The position numbers and the translations under genes are program-made. From Providencia rettgeri (GTDB taxonomy: Bacteria; Pseudomonadota; Gammaproteobacteria; Enterobacterales; Enterobacteriaceae): 64,000 nucleotides of DNA. The notes under the pieces are model-generated. The model was not told the DNA's origin. It did not search any database and was given only the letters and a program-made list of their open reading frames with translations. This document shows, piece by piece, positions 9,712 to 19,145 of this stretch (the stretch's first letter is position 1; each line of letters starts with the position of its first letter). The DNA is taken from the NCBI RefSeq assembly GCF_013702265.1, contig NZ_CP059348.1, forward strand, positions 2,728,001 to 2,792,000, read 5' to 3'.

Positions 9712-9725
9712 TTGATATTTATCAA
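9712..9725 (-). promoter_or_regulatory. FNR box, proximal, grcA promoter
   Basis: TTGATATTTATCAA is an exact TTGAT-N4-ATCAA FNR consensus. Its centre lies about 133 bp upstream of the grcA ATG. In E. coli yfiD the activating FNR site is at -40.5, which would place transcription start near 9678 here. Confidence 0.8.
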
Positions 9726-9763
9726 ATATTTCGTATGGTAATTAACCAAACCGGTGCATCTTC

Positions 9764-9777
9764 ATGATTTAAATCAA
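9764..9777 (-). promoter_or_regulatory. FNR box, distal, grcA promoter
   Basis: ATGATTTAAATCAA matches TTGAT-N4-ATCAA at 9 of 10 positions. Its centre is 52 bp from the proximal box, close to the 53-bp spacing of the two FNR sites (-40.5 and -93.5) known for E. coli yfiD, where the upstream site down-modulates expression. Confidence 0.65.
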
Positions 9778-9924
9778 TATTCACATTTGGATTTTTTAAT
9801 TGTTTTTGTAACTTTTCAAATTAATTTGAAGCTATTTTAGAGAGTTAGCGCAGAACAACACTTTATCTATACGTCATGAACCAGTAAGCTACGAACTATA
9901 AAACACATCACTATGGAATCATTC

Positions 9925-10605
9925 ATGTCAAATACGATGACTTGGCACGACGTAATCGGTGCGGAAAAATCACAAACCTATTTCAAAGAGACTCTCGCGT
10001 TTGTCGCAAAAGAGAGAGAAAGCGGAAAAGTAATCTACCCGCCGCAAGAAGATGTTTTCAATGCGTTTCGCTATACTGAATTAGCAGACATCAAAGTCGT
10101 TATCTTGGGACAAGACCCCTATCATGGGCCGGGACAAGCACACGGATTATCCTTTTCTGTACGTCCGGGTATTAAAGCGCCGCCTTCACTCGTCAATATG
10201 TATAAAGAGCTTGAGAAAGATATTCCTGGATTTGTCCGCCCGGAACATGGGTACCTGCTTAGCTGGGCGCAACAAGGGGTTTTACTCCTCAATACGGTAT
10301 TAACTGTAGAACAAGGTAATGCGCACTCACATGCACATCTAGGCTGGGAAACCTTTACTGATAAAGTGATTCAGGCGATTAATGATCATACTGAGAGTGT
10401 AATTTTTCTTTTATGGGGCTCTCATGCACAAAAGAAAGGTCGCATTATCGATACTAAACGCCACCATGTACTTAAAGCCCCTCATCCATCCCCACTGTCT
10501 GCACATCGAGGCTTTCTAGGATGTGGTCATTTCTCAAAAGCTAATCAATTGCTTGAACAACAAGGTCGCGCACCGATTGATTGGTATCCGGTTATTCCTG
10601 AATAA
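9925..10605 (+). CDS. ung: uracil-DNA glycosylase Ung
   Basis: Excises uracil from DNA, starting base-excision repair. Seen: family 1 motifs [17 protein letters not shown] (catalytic Asp-water motif, about residue 58) and [11 protein letters not shown] (about residue 182), with [11 protein letters not shown] in between. The start at 9925 gives [10 protein letters not shown], which aligns with the E. coli N terminus and has GGAA six bases upstream; an in-frame ATG at 9913 would add four residues. 226 aa, normal length. Divergent from grcA across a shared regulatory gap, the E. coli arrangement. Confidence 0.96.
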   Translation: MSNTMTWHDVIGAEKSQTYFKETLAFVAKERESGKVIYPPQEDVFNAFRYTELADIKVVILGQDPYHGPGQAHGLSFSVRPGIKAPPSLVNMYKELEKDIPGFVRPEHGYLLSWAQQGVLLLNTVLTVEQGNAHSHAHLGWETFTDKVIQAINDHTESVIFLLWGSHAQKKGRIIDTKRHHVLKAPHPSPLSAHRGFLGCGHFSKANQLLEQQGRAPIDWYPVIPE

Positions 10606-10640
10606 ACACATTCTATAGCAATAAAGCTCGCCATAGAAAA

Positions 10641-10661
10641 ATGGGATGCTCAGCATCCCAT
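10641..10661. terminator. hairpin between convergent ung and grpE
   Basis: ATGGGATGCT CAGCATCCCAT, a 10-bp stem with almost no loop, placed between the two converging stop codons. Confidence 0.6.
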
Positions 10662-10698
10662 TCGCGTTATATACCCTAAAATTATTTATGTTCTAAAC

Positions 10699-11289
10699 TT
10701 ATTTAGAAACAATTACCATTGCAGGGCGCAGCAGACGGTTATTCAAGGTATAACCCTTTTGCATTACGTTGATCACCTGACCTGCACTATGGTCTGGGGA
10801 TTCAATCATGGTCATGGCTTGGTGAACTTCAGGGTTGAATGGCACATTCGCCGCATCAACAGGCTCAATACCAAACTTAGAAACGGCATCTAAGAACGTT
10901 TTCAACGTAAGATCTAAGCCTTCTAACATTGCTTTGGATTCTTCGTTGTCACGATCAGCGGCTTCAATTGCACGCTCTAAGTTATCAATCACAGGCAACA
11001 ATTCATTGGAAAACTTCTCAAGCGCAAACTTGTGGGCTTTTTCAATATCTTGTTCTGTACGACGACGAATATTTTCGATTTCAGCGTGAGCACGTAACAT
11101 CGCTTCGCGTTCAGTTTTACGGGAAGCTTCAAGTTGCTGTTCAAGCTCAGCAATACGCGCTGCTAACGCTTGTTCTTCGGCTTGTAAATCTGCTTGTTGA
11201 GTATCAACTTCTTGCTCTGCTTGCACTTTTTGTGTTTCATTTTGCTCAGAAGCTTGCTCATCATGCATGTTTTGTTCTTTACTACTCAT
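10699..11289 (-). CDS. grpE: nucleotide exchange factor GrpE
   Basis: Homodimeric exchange factor that releases ADP from DnaK. Seen: 196 aa; an acidic, Gln/Glu-rich N terminus with a long coiled coil (about residues 35-90, repeated [20 protein letters not shown] pattern), then the conserved [20 protein letters not shown] helix and the C-terminal beta domain ending [12 protein letters not shown]. The start has GGAG upstream. Divergent from nadK as in E. coli; a sigma-32 type promoter is visible upstream. Confidence 0.96.
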   Translation of the reverse strand: MSSKEQNMHDEQASEQNETQKVQAEQEVDTQQADLQAEEQALAARIAELEQQLEASRKTEREAMLRAHAEIENIRRRTEQDIEKAHKFALEKFSNELLPVIDNLERAIEAADRDNEESKAMLEGLDLTLKTFLDAVSKFGIEPVDAANVPFNPEVHQAMTMIESPDHSAGQVINVMQKGYTLNNRLLRPAMVIVSK

Positions 11290-11334
11290 GAATATCTCCG
11301 CGTATTTAGCAATAATTCTATCTATGAGAGTATT

Positions 11335-11360
11335 ATGGGGATCTAATACAGGGATTCAAG
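11335..11360 (-). promoter_or_regulatory. sigma-32 (heat-shock) promoter of grpE
   Basis: On the minus strand, CTTGAA (-35) and CCCCAT (-10) are separated by 14 bp, matching the RpoH consensus. About 45 bp upstream of the grpE start codon. It fits the known heat-shock control of grpE. Confidence 0.8.
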
Positions 11361-11390
11361 GGAAGTCATACAACGAGGAGTTAAAAAAGT

Positions 11391-12290
11391 ATGCAAAAGG
11401 CTAAGATGACACCATCTTCACAATTTAAAACTATCGGTATTGTCGGACACCCAAGGCACCCTGAAGCACTGGCGACCCATGAACTTATCTATCATTGGCT
11501 GATTTCAAAAAATTACCACGCAATAATTGATAAACAAGTGGCTAAGGATTTGAAATTAAAAGATGCCAATACAGGAACTTTAACAGAAATCGGTCAACAA
11601 GCCGATTTAGTCGTCGTTGTCGGAGGCGATGGCAACATGCTTGGAGCTGCGCGAATTTTATCCCGCTATAACAATAAAGTTATTGGCGTAAACCGTGGTA
11701 ATTTAGGCTTTTTAACCGACCTAGACCCCGACAATGCCCTTCAACAACTTTCTTGTGTTCTTGATGGGGAATATCATGAAGAACAACGCTTTTTATTAGA
11801 AGCTCAAGTTATCAAAGCGAATCAAAAAGCCCGTAAAAGTAGCGCCATCAACGAAGTGGTTCTGCACCCAGGTAAAGTCGCGCATATGATTGAATTTGAA
11901 GTTTACATTGATGAAAAATTTGCCTTTTCGCAACGCTCAGATGGCTTAATTATTGCGACCCCGACAGGCTCAACAGCCTACTCTTTATCCGCTGGGGGGC
12001 CTATCCTTACACCAAATCTAGACGCTATTGTACTCGTGCCGATGTTCCCTCACACCTTATCGTCTCGCCCATTAGTTATCAGTAGCGACAGCAGTATTCG
12101 CTTAAAATTTTTACGCACCAATATTGATTATGAAGTCAGTTGCGATAGTCAAATTATGCTACCTATCCAGGATGGCGAAGAGGTAATTATTAAACGCAGC
12201 TCGAAGAGTCTGAATTTAGTTCATCCAAAAGATTACAATTATTTCAATACATTAAGTTCAAAGCTCGGTTGGTCTAAAAAAACTTTTTAA
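11391..12290 (+). CDS. nadK: NAD kinase NadK
   Basis: Phosphorylates NAD to NADP. Seen: 299 aa; motifs [12 protein letters not shown] (N-terminal), [14 protein letters not shown] (GGDGN, about residue 75), [31 protein letters not shown] and [16 protein letters not shown]. It ends in [10 protein letters not shown], like the E. coli enzyme. GAGGAG lies ten bases before the chosen ATG; an ATG at 11406 with AAGG at better spacing is an alternative start. Divergent from grpE, followed by recN in the same direction. Confidence 0.96.
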   Translation: MQKAKMTPSSQFKTIGIVGHPRHPEALATHELIYHWLISKNYHAIIDKQVAKDLKLKDANTGTLTEIGQQADLVVVVGGDGNMLGAARILSRYNNKVIGVNRGNLGFLTDLDPDNALQQLSCVLDGEYHEEQRFLLEAQVIKANQKARKSSAINEVVLHPGKVAHMIEFEVYIDEKFAFSQRSDGLIIATPTGSTAYSLSAGGPILTPNLDAIVLVPMFPHTLSSRPLVISSDSSIRLKFLRTNIDYEVSCDSQIMLPIQDGEEVIIKRSSKSLNLVHPKDYNYFNTLSSKLGWSKKTF

Positions 12291-12311
12291 ATTTTTCGCA
12301 CTGCCTCTTTA

Positions 12312-12327
12312 CTGTATAAAAAAACAG
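12312..12327 (+). promoter_or_regulatory. LexA box 1, recN promoter
   Basis: CTGTATAAAAAAACAG, an exact CTGT-N8-ACAG SOS box between nadK and recN. Confidence 0.88.
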
Positions 12328-12333
12328 GTTAAA

Positions 12334-12349
12334 CTGTATGAAAACACAG
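12334..12349 (+). promoter_or_regulatory. LexA box 2, recN promoter
   Basis: CTGTATGAAAACACAG, a second exact CTGT-N8-ACAG site, 22 bp (about two helical turns) downstream of box 1 and just before the recN ribosome binding site. E. coli recN also carries more than one LexA site. Confidence 0.85.
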
Positions 12350-12375
12350 GTGTGTATTTAAACAGGAGAGCGCAG

Positions 12376-14037
12376 ATGCTAACCCAACTAACCATCAATA
12401 ATTTTGCTATCGTTCGTGAGTTAGAAATCGATTTTCGTAGCGGTATGACGACAATTACAGGTGAAACCGGTGCGGGTAAATCCATCGCTATCGATGCTCT
12501 TGGTTTATGTTTAGGTAACCGAGGTGAAGCCAACATGGTTCGCCCTGGTGCTCAACGTGCCGATCTGTGTGCCCGTTTTTCACTTTCTGACGCTCAAATG
12601 GCGGCAAACTGGCTCATTGAGCATCAACTTGATAATCAAAATGAATGCTTGCTTCGCCGTACCATCGCAACCGATGGGCGCTCTCGAGGCTTTATTAACG
12701 GTGTTTCCGTTCCCTTATCCCAATTACGTGAACTCGGTGCATTACTGATCCAAATTCATGGCCAACACGCTCACCAGTTATTACTGGATAATGACCATCA
12801 GCAATCCTTACTTGATGCTTATGCTAATCAGCAAGAATTACTCGCTCAAATGAAGCAAACGTGGCAAAAGTGGCATGAGTCTTGTCAGCAATTAGCTGTT
12901 TTTCAAAAACAGATGCAAGAGCGTGAATCTCGCCAGCAATTGCTTGATTATCATTTAAAAGAGTTAAATGAGTTCCTACCCGTTCAAGGGGAGTTTGAGG
13001 AAATTGACCAAGAATATAAGCAGCTTGCTAATCACGGGCAATTTTTAACTATTGGGCAAACAGCGGCTCAAATCCTAACTGAAAGTGACGATGCGAACGT
13101 CATCAGCCTTCTTAATACGGCAAAAAATGAGCTTTCTGATTTAGTCACTCTGAATCCTAAATTTTCAGGATTATTGGATATGCTGGAAGAAGCGGCCATC
13201 CAAGTTAGTGAAGTGAGTGATGAAATTAAACATTACTGCGATCAATACGAGTTAGACCCAAATCGCTTATTTGAATTGGAGCAACGAATTTCCAAACAAA
13301 TTAGTTTGGCGCGCAAACATCATGTTACGCCTGAAGCTCTGCCTGAACTCTTTCAGCAATTAGTCGAAGAGCAAAATCAAATTGCTAATCAAAATGAAGA
13401 TTGTGAAGCTTTAAATGCGCAGGTCATTGCTGATCACCAAAAAGCATTAGAGTGTGCAGAACGTTTACATCATGTACGCCTGCATTACGCACAAGAACTC
13501 AGCCAACTAATTACCAGCAGCATGCATCAACTTTCAATGCCTCATGGTCTATTCACGATTGATGTAAAATTTGTTCCTGAACATTTGCAACTCGATGGTG
13601 CCTGCAAAGTCGAATTCAATGTCACCACAAACCCGGGACAACCTCATCAAGCCTTAGCAAAAGTCGCATCAGGTGGTGAGCTATCTCGCATCGCTTTAGC
13701 TATTCAAGTGATTACCGCGAAAAAAATGGATACTCCGGCGTTAATTTTTGATGAAGTAGACGTGGGTATCAGTGGCCCAACCGCCGCTATCGTCGGGAAA
13801 TTGCTCCGTGAGCTTGGCGAATCCACCCAAGTTATGTGTGTGACTCACTTGCCTCAAGTCGCAGGCTGCGGTCATCACCATTTTTATGTCAGTAAAGAAA
13901 CAAACGGTGTAGAAACCGAGACTCACATGCAGTTACTGGATAAAAAATCCAGATTACAAGAACTTGCACGATTACTCGCAGGTTCTGAAGTGACAAAAAA
14001 TACGTTGGCTAATGCAAAAGAGTTGCTCGCAGCTTAA
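12376..14037 (+). CDS. recN: DNA repair protein RecN (SMC-like ATPase)
   Basis: SMC-type ATPase acting in recombinational repair of double-strand breaks. Seen: 553 aa from the ATG at 12376, which has AGGAGAG six bases upstream (an in-frame ATG at 12352 lacks this and falls by the LexA boxes). Walker [13 protein letters not shown] (about residue 29), long coiled-coil arms (about residues 160-370), ABC signature [14 protein letters not shown] and Walker [14 protein letters not shown], followed by [14 protein letters not shown]. Cytosolic, SOS-induced through two LexA boxes. Next gene is bamE, as in E. coli. Confidence 0.95.
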   Translation: MLTQLTINNFAIVRELEIDFRSGMTTITGETGAGKSIAIDALGLCLGNRGEANMVRPGAQRADLCARFSLSDAQMAANWLIEHQLDNQNECLLRRTIATDGRSRGFINGVSVPLSQLRELGALLIQIHGQHAHQLLLDNDHQQSLLDAYANQQELLAQMKQTWQKWHESCQQLAVFQKQMQERESRQQLLDYHLKELNEFLPVQGEFEEIDQEYKQLANHGQFLTIGQTAAQILTESDDANVISLLNTAKNELSDLVTLNPKFSGLLDMLEEAAIQVSEVSDEIKHYCDQYELDPNRLFELEQRISKQISLARKHHVTPEALPELFQQLVEEQNQIANQNEDCEALNAQVIADHQKALECAERLHHVRLHYAQELSQLITSSMHQLSMPHGLFTIDVKFVPEHLQLDGACKVEFNVTTNPGQPHQALAKVASGGELSRIALAIQVITAKKMDTPALIFDEVDVGISGPTAAIVGKLLRELGESTQVMCVTHLPQVAGCGHHHFYVSKETNGVETETHMQLLDKKSRLQELARLLAGSEVTKNTLANAKELLAA

Positions 14038-14149
14038 ATTTCGACAACTTTTTTTATCTCCTGTTGTCTTAGAGTCGATCTGGAAGGTTTTAAATTGTAT
14101 CAATGTCGATTATCATTGATGTTCTGACTCCAAAAGGAATGAGATATCC

Positions 14150-14542
14150 ATGCGTTATAAATTGTTAACTGCTGCAGCACTATCATTCGCATTAATGTCC
14201 ACAGGCTGTTCAATGATGGAACGTCTTGTCTATCATCCGGATATTAACCAAGGTAACTACCTGACGGCGAAAGATGTTGCGAAGATTAAAAAAGGAATGA
14301 CACAGCAACAGGTTGCTTATGCTTTAGGCACGCCAATGATGACTGACCCGTTTGGTTCTCAGACTTGGTTTTATGTTTTCCGCCAAGAGCTGGGACATGA
14401 CCCAGTGAAGCAAGAAACATTGACGCTGACGTTTGATCGTAACGGTATCCTGACTGATATCAAAAACGAAAAAAACCTTGAAGCGCAACAAGCCATGGAA
14501 GCTGGTGAAGTTAAAGCATCAGAACCAAAAGCAGCGGAATAA
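14150..14542 (+). CDS. bamE: outer membrane protein assembly factor BamE (SmpA), lipoprotein
   Basis: Outer-membrane lipoprotein of the BAM complex that inserts beta-barrel proteins. Seen: 130 aa; a type II signal with lipobox LMSTGC (Cys at about residue 20), then the SmpA/OmlA fold with the conserved segments [13 protein letters not shown] and [25 protein letters not shown]. The C-terminal tail (about 20 residues after KNEKN) is Ala/Glu-rich and low in complexity. Ribosome binding site AAGGA upstream. Convergent with rnfH. Confidence 0.94.
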   Translation: MRYKLLTAAALSFALMSTGCSMMERLVYHPDINQGNYLTAKDVAKIKKGMTQQQVAYALGTPMMTDPFGSQTWFYVFRQELGHDPVKQETLTLTFDRNGILTDIKNEKNLEAQQAMEAGEVKASEPKAAE

Positions 14543-14763
14543 CACCCTATATAGTGCAATGCTTGAGCGTGTATGACTTGAGTATGTAAGTAGCTACCTG
14601 CCCCATTTAAATGATGGGATAACAAACAGGTAGTTACTTTAGTGCTTTTTTTCATCCCTTTATAGCTTCTTGCCAATACATAAAAGCGCCACCCTCTACG
14701 TTCTAGCCTATCAATCGACGCATCCATAGCACCCACAAAGAAAAACCTATAAATGAGATACAA

Positions 14764-14787
14764 AAAAACCGAGCTTTCACTCGGTTT
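14764..14787 (-). terminator. terminator of the ratA-rnfH operon
   Basis: On the minus strand AAACCGAG TGAAAG CTCGGTTT is followed by more T, about 35 bp after the rnfH stop codon. Confidence 0.75.
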
Positions 14788-14820
14788 CATATCAAATTGA
14801 TTCGCTCACTGCGCAATATC

Positions 14821-15114
14821 TTATTTATTATTCTCTTTCGATTTTTCAGCTCGCTTGCGGCGCAACTCTTTCGGGTCGGCAATTAATGGGCGATAAATTT
14901 CGATTCTATCCCCTTCTTGAACCACATCATCCAATTTCGCTGGGCGACTATAAATGCCTACTTTATTTTTCTTTAAATCGATATCCGAACGCAGCGTTAA
15001 AATACCCGATGCAATAATTGCATCTTCAATTGTGGTTCCTTCTGCAACCTTCACAGAAAGCAAAAATTGCTTTTCAGGCAACGCATAAGTCACTTCAATA
15101 TTGATATCAGACAC
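14821..15114 (-). CDS. rnfH: RnfH family protein (RatB), ubiquitin-like fold
   Basis: Small beta-grasp (ubiquitin-like) protein of unknown biochemical role. Seen: 97 aa from a GTG at 15114; [20 protein letters not shown] and the conserved [20 protein letters not shown] and [20 protein letters not shown] match the E. coli protein throughout. The longer ORF that starts at 15198 overlaps ratA and has no matching N terminus, so the GTG is preferred; it overlaps the ratA stop codon by 8 bp, suggesting translational coupling. Confidence 0.9.
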   Translation of the reverse strand: MSDINIEVTYALPEKQFLLSVKVAEGTTIEDAIIASGILTLRSDIDLKKNKVGIYSRPAKLDDVVQEGDRIEIYRPLIADPKELRRKRAEKSKENNK

Positions 15115-15541
15115 GGTAAACGACCTTAGCACGAGAGGTAAATGCTTGAACCATATTGTTGGCCAGCTCTTTGAATATTTTACCGAATGCCAACTCAATC
15201 AGCTTATTGGTAAATTCAAAATCGAGATGAAACTCAATTTTACAGGCGTCAGCACTCAAAGGAATAAACTGCCATCCCCCAGATAGAGTTCTAAAAGGAC
15301 CTTCCACTAACTGCATTTGGATACGTTTATTATCTTCCAACGCATTTTTCGTAATGAAGGTTTTGCTAATTCCCGCCTTTGAAACCTCAACCGATGCCGT
15401 CATTTCATCTGAATTCTGGCTAATAATTCGGCTTCCAACGCATCCCGGTAAAAAACTTGGATATGAAATCACATCATTCACAAGTTTATACATTTGTTCT
15501 GCGCTAAAAGGGACTAACGCAGAGCGACTAATCTGTGGCAT
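15107..15541 (-). CDS. ratA: RatA/PasT (START-domain, coenzyme Q-binding protein homologue; ribosome association toxin)
   Basis: 144 aa START/SRPBCC-fold protein. In E. coli RatA has been described as a toxin blocking 70S formation and the family also resembles Coq10, so the cellular role is debated. Seen: [20 protein letters not shown] start, [19 protein letters not shown] and [20 protein letters not shown]. The ATG at 15541 has AGGA upstream and matches the known N terminus; an ATG at 15598 would add 19 residues without similarity. First gene of the ratA-rnfH pair and divergent from smpB, the conserved arrangement. Confidence 0.9.
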   Translation of the reverse strand: MPQISRSALVPFSAEQMYKLVNDVISYPSFLPGCVGSRIISQNSDEMTASVEVSKAGISKTFITKNALEDNKRIQMQLVEGPFRTLSGGWQFIPLSADACKIEFHLDFEFTNKLIELAFGKIFKELANNMVQAFTSRAKVVYRV

Positions 15542-15694
15542 ATCAATTCCTATCCCCAAAAACTGCGCATATAATAGCACCATTGATGGGTTACTCAAAA
15601 AACAAAACCCGTGCAGGGCAAGAAATGCACAATCGCAAAAATATCAGTGTTGAACGATTTCATTCAACGCATCTTAACGTATAATGAATGAACT

Positions 15695-16177
15695 ATGACA
15701 AAGAAAAAACCATATAAACCCGGTTCAGCAACAATTGCTATGAACAAACGTGCTCGCCACGAATATTCTATCGAAGAGGAGTTCGAGGCGGGTTTATCCC
15801 TACAAGGTTGGGAAGTTAAATCATTACGCGCGGGTAAAGCCAACATTGGTGATAGCTACGTTTTGCTGCGCGATGGTGAAGCATATCTGTTTGGTGCCAA
15901 CTTTACGCCACTGACGGTCGCATCATCCCATGTAGTTTGTGACCCAACTCGCAGCAGAAAACTGCTTCTTAATCAACGTGAATTAGATACCCTTTACGGT
16001 AAAGTTAACCGCGAAGGCTATACCGTCATCGCTCTTTCCTTATATTGGAAAAACGCGTGGTGCAAAGTGAAAATTGGCGTCGCCAAAGGTAAAAAAGCCC
16101 ACGACAAGCGTTCTGATATCAAAGATAGAGAGTGGCAATTAGATAAAGCACGTATAATGAAACATTCTAATCGCTAA
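15695..16177 (+). CDS. smpB: SsrA-binding protein SmpB
   Basis: Binds tmRNA and brings it to stalled ribosomes in trans-translation. Seen: 160 aa; [38 protein letters not shown] is the conserved OB-fold core, and the basic C-terminal tail ([28 protein letters not shown]) that enters the mRNA channel is intact. It lies about 50 bp before ssrA, its RNA partner, in the same direction. Confidence 0.97.
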   Translation: MTKKKPYKPGSATIAMNKRARHEYSIEEEFEAGLSLQGWEVKSLRAGKANIGDSYVLLRDGEAYLFGANFTPLTVASSHVVCDPTRSRKLLLNQRELDTLYGKVNREGYTVIALSLYWKNAWCKVKIGVAKGKKAHDKRSDIKDREWQLDKARIMKHSNR

Positions 16178-16224
16178 GTCCTAGCTTTATAGAGTTATTT
16201 TCTGTTATACTGCGCTCACAACTT

Positions 16225-16588
16225 GGGGCTGATTCTGGATTCGACGGGATTTGCGAAACCCAAGGTGCATGCCGAGGGGCGGTTGGCCTCGTAAAAAGCC
16301 GCAAAAAAATAGTCGCAAACGACGAAAACTACGCACTAGCAGCTTAATAACCTGCTTAGAGCCTTCTCTCCCTAGCCTCCGCTCTTAGGACGGGGATCAA
16401 GAGAAGTCAAACCCAAAAGAGATCGCGTGGATGCCTTGCCTGGGGTTGAAGCGTTAAACTTAATCAGGATAGTTTGTTGATGGCGTGTCTATCCGCAGTT
16501 GGCAAATGAAATTAAAGACTAGACTAAGCATGTAGTACCGAGGATGTGGAAATTTCGGACGCGGGTTCAACTCCCGCCAGCTCCACCA
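16225..16588 (+). ncRNA. ssrA: tmRNA (SsrA)
   Basis: Transfer-messenger RNA of about 364 nt. It begins GGGGCTGATTCTGGATTCGA and ends in a T-arm (GGGTTCAACTCCC) and an encoded CCA (ACTCCCGCCAGCTCCACCA). The tag reading frame at 16315-16347 encodes ANDENYALAA followed by tandem stops TAA TAA, identical to the E. coli tag. A TATACT -10 element lies just upstream (about 16206). The 3' end is the island integration site. Confidence 0.97.
16315..16347 (+). other. tmRNA proteolysis-tag reading frame
   Basis: GCA resume codon through TAA; encodes ANDENYALAA, which directs tagged proteins to ClpXP/ClpAP. Confidence 0.95.
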
Positions 16589-16610
16589 AATTATCTTCTA
16601 AGGACGTCCT
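16588..16610 (+). other. attL: left attachment-site repeat of the ssrA island
   Basis: 23 bp starting at the last base of the ssrA CCA and ending GGACGTCCT. The identical 23 bp occurs at 63790-63812. Both copies are followed by GAAGACT-(A/G)-AAAAGCCCGCTAA, so the terminator region was duplicated too. The distance between the copies (47,202 bp) defines the island. Confidence 0.88.
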
Positions 16611-16620
16611 AGGAAGACTA

Positions 16621-16656
16621 AAAAGCCCGCTAACTCAATGAGTTGCGGGCTTTTTT
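16621..16656 (+). terminator. ssrA terminator
   Basis: AAAAGCCCGC followed by a short loop region and GCGGGCTTTTTT; a standard rho-independent terminator just beyond the attL repeat. Confidence 0.85.
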
Positions 16657-16698
16657 ATGTCCTACGCTGTCCTATTTTATCCCACCCAAGCTAATTCC

Positions 16699-16753
16699 TT
16701 TAGGCCCATTGATAGGCCCAACGAAAAGAACTAACATCTTTGTTGGGCCTAAA
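16699..16753. repeat. candidate integrase arm sites, left end
   Basis: TTTAGGCCC (16699-16707), ATAGGCCCAAC (16712-16722) and, inverted, TGTTGGGCCTAAA (16741-16753), all directly upstream of the integrase start. The same motif occurs twice at the right end (63694-63718). Likely binding sites for the integrase N-terminal domain; this is inference from position and repetition. Confidence 0.55.
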
Positions 16754-16769
16754 CGCATGGAGATTTTTT

Positions 16770-18011
16770 ATGGCAAGAAAAACTAAGCCATTAACCGATA
16801 CCGAAATCAAAGCAGCTAAACCGCAGGATAAGGACTATCAGCTGTATGATGGTGATGGACTCACACTGCTAATCAAATCTAGCGGAAGCAAGTTATGGCA
16901 ATTCCGTTACTACCGCCCTTATACAAAACAAAGGACCAAACAAAGTTTTGGGGCCTACCCAGCTGTCACACTTTCGGATGCTAGAAAACTTAGAGCGGAG
17001 TCTCGCTCATTACTGGCAAAAGATATTGATCCTCAAGAATATCAGAAAAATCAAATAAGAAACTCTCAAGAAGCTAAAACCAATACCTTTCAACTTGTTG
17101 CTGAACGTTGGTGGGAAGTGAAGAAGTCCACCGTCACAGAGGACTACGGTAATGATATCTGGCGTTCACTTGAACGAGATGTGTTTCCCGCCATAGGCGA
17201 TATCAGCGTCACCGATATCAAAGCTCACATATTGGTTCAAGCGATACAACCGGTACAAGCCAGAGGCGCACTAGAAACCGTTCGCCGTCTTTGTCAGCGC
17301 ATTAACGAAGTCATGATCTATGCTCAAAATACTGGCTTAATTGATGCCGTTCCAAGTATCAACATTGGTAAAGCTTTTGAAAAACCAAAGAAAAAAAATA
17401 TGCCAAGTATTCGCCCAGAGCAGTTACCGCAACTGATGCAAACAATGCGTACAGCTAATATTATTTTGCCTACCAGATGTTTGTTTATGTGGCAGCTACT
17501 TACCATATCCCGCCCTGCCGAAGCAGCTGAAGCCCGTTGGGATGAAATCAACTTTGAAACCAAGGAATGGAAGATACCCGCAGCCAGAATGAAGATGAAC
17601 CGAGAACATACAGTTCCGTTATCTGACGCTGCATTAGCTATTTTAGAACTAATGAAACCACTCAGTGGTAACCGTGAGTTTATCTTTCCTAGCCGTATCA
17701 AGCCTACCCAACCAATGAACAGTCAAACCGTCAATGCGGCTTTAAAACGTGCCGGATTCGGTGGCGTACTTGTTTCACACGGTCTACGCTCAATTGCTAG
17801 TACGGCACTCAATGAGCAAGGATTTCCACCTGACGTTATCGAAGCCGCCCTAGCCCACGTTGATAAAAACGAAGTTAGACGCGCCTATAATCGCAGTGAC
17901 TACCTAGAGCAAAGACGCCCCATGATGCAATGGTGGGCTGATTTTATTGAGGAAGCAGATAGGAGGAGTATTATTGAAGGCGGGATAAGAGGGATATCGC
18001 TAGTTGGATAA
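16770..18011 (+). CDS. P4-type tyrosine integrase of the ssrA island
   Basis: Site-specific recombinase that inserts and excises the island at ssrA. Seen: 413 aa from the ATG at 16770 (GGAGA seven bases upstream; an ATG at 16740 has no such site). N-terminal arm-binding domain (DUF4102-like, about residues 5-85, KPLTDTEIKAAKPQDKDYQL), SAM-like core-binding domain (about 95-190), catalytic domain with TISRPAEAAEARW (Arg), HTVPLS, VSHGLRSIAST (His-x-x-Arg), LAHVDKNEVRRAYNRSDY (nucleophile Tyr) and the closing MMQWWADF. Everything needed for activity is present. It points away from ssrA into the island. Confidence 0.95.
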   Translation: MARKTKPLTDTEIKAAKPQDKDYQLYDGDGLTLLIKSSGSKLWQFRYYRPYTKQRTKQSFGAYPAVTLSDARKLRAESRSLLAKDIDPQEYQKNQIRNSQEAKTNTFQLVAERWWEVKKSTVTEDYGNDIWRSLERDVFPAIGDISVTDIKAHILVQAIQPVQARGALETVRRLCQRINEVMIYAQNTGLIDAVPSINIGKAFEKPKKKNMPSIRPEQLPQLMQTMRTANIILPTRCLFMWQLLTISRPAEAAEARWDEINFETKEWKIPAARMKMNREHTVPLSDAALAILELMKPLSGNREFIFPSRIKPTQPMNSQTVNAALKRAGFGGVLVSHGLRSIASTALNEQGFPPDVIEAALAHVDKNEVRRAYNRSDYLEQRRPMMQWWADFIEEADRRSIIEGGIRGISLVG

Positions 18012-18019
18012 CTTACTAT

Positions 18020-18043
18020 GTACCAGCTAAATTTAGCTGGTAC
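18020..18043. repeat. 24-bp perfect palindrome after the integrase
   Basis: Each 12-bp arm reads GTACCAGCTAAA and pairs exactly with the other half. It lies 8 bp after the integrase stop codon. No T tract follows, so it may be a protein-binding palindrome or a weak terminator. Confidence 0.6.
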
Positions 18044-18276
18044 CATAATAGCGCAGATCTATACATCATCCAGACGTCAGCTATGTACCATAAGCAGTCC
18101 TTATATACACTAAGGTAGAATTGTCTTCCGGGACAGGGCTGTCCAAATAAAACTCTAAAGTGTCTAATCTATCCGTAGTGATTCAGTATCATCTTCTACA
18201 CCTTGAATTATAAAATTAGTTTAAATTGGGTGCTTAGATATCTGCATAATAACTATCAGACCCTTGTGGAGTATTT

Positions 18277-18795
18277 ATGACGATTCTTGAAGAAATGGAA
18301 GCTGAAGCATGGCACATCCTAACAACCATCTATACGTATCAGCGGTTGATGGAAGGCCTTACCAATAGCAGTACAAGATATGAGCTTGCCAATCAGTTGG
18401 TAGCCCTCAATGCATTGTTGGAAATGTTGGTGATCCGTTTAGCGCGTCTTGCGGATAAAAGGAAAGATGTGAGATCTGTATCAATGTTTTTGAAACGCGG
18501 CTCGTCTTCTACTTCACCCGAGGCTGTGAAATTGGCAACTGAAAAGTTCCTTGCACTCGTAGAACCAGTATTAAAGATTAGGCATGAGCAGATTGCACAT
18601 ATGAAGCCCGGCACACTCAGTAGCTTCGAGTCTCGAGAACTTCCAAATGAAGCTCTGAGAGCAACTGAGGCTCTAATCGATCTCATTGACATTGCTAGAG
18701 ATCACCCCCTGTCTTACACCTACCGAGTTGGCTCACAGGAGCCTGCCATTAATTTGAGAGCTTCAGTAGAGACTAGCGGACTAGTTAAAATCTAA
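18277..18795 (+). CDS. uncharacterised helical protein with HEPN-like R-x5-H motif
   Basis: 172 aa, predicted almost entirely helical, no signal peptide or membrane segment. I do not recognise a named family with certainty. Near residue 108 the sequence KIRHEQIAHMKPG carries Arg followed by a polar residue and His six positions later, the arrangement of HEPN ribonuclease motifs and of AbiU2-like proteins. The preceding helices (residues 20-70, 90-105) would supply the four-helix bundle. A TGGAG ribosome binding site precedes the ATG. It is alone between the integrase and an IS3 element, with no obvious nucleotidyltransferase partner, so a defence role is only a suggestion. Confidence 0.6.
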   Translation: MTILEEMEAEAWHILTTIYTYQRLMEGLTNSSTRYELANQLVALNALLEMLVIRLARLADKRKDVRSVSMFLKRGSSSTSPEAVKLATEKFLALVEPVLKIRHEQIAHMKPGTLSSFESRELPNEALRATEALIDLIDIARDHPLSYTYRVGSQEPAINLRASVETSGLVKI

Positions 18796-19104
18796 TAATT
18801 CATTCAAGTCTATGCTACTTTGCTGAGTTACTTTACTCGGCAAAGTAATTAGCTCCTCGTTAATAACAGATCCGACAGCACCTCAACCTTTTTGCTTAAG
18901 TGAATATGTTTTCACATTATTTCCTACTGCTTCAGTCATAATATTTATTTTTTCCTTTTGACGTCATGAGAAGGAAATATGAAGGGTGACTCTTTATTTC
19001 TGAAGAATGGCTTGTTATATTAAAAATCTCTTTTAGAATCGTAAAGGCTCCTGTAGTCAACGACACTGGATTTGGTGCTCCAATAAAACCTATCAATGAT
19101 GGGG
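18796..19104. other. non-coding stretch before the IS3 element
   Basis: About 310 bp, AT-rich, no credible ORF. An imperfect inverted repeat (TTTGCTGAGTTACTTTACTCGGCAAAG, arms of about 9) just after the preceding gene may act as its terminator; nothing else recognised. Confidence 0.45.
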
Positions 19105-19145
19105 TGTAAATACCCCATTTATAACACAGTCATCTCGTAGAATAT

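Noticed and set aside
14371-14790. 139-codon minus-strand frame over bamE and its downstream gap
   Set aside because: It is antisense to bamE and has no ribosome binding site or recognisable domain.
18796-19104. Target duplication for the IS3 element
   Set aside because: The 3-4 bases outside the two ends (GGGG and CTCG) do not match.
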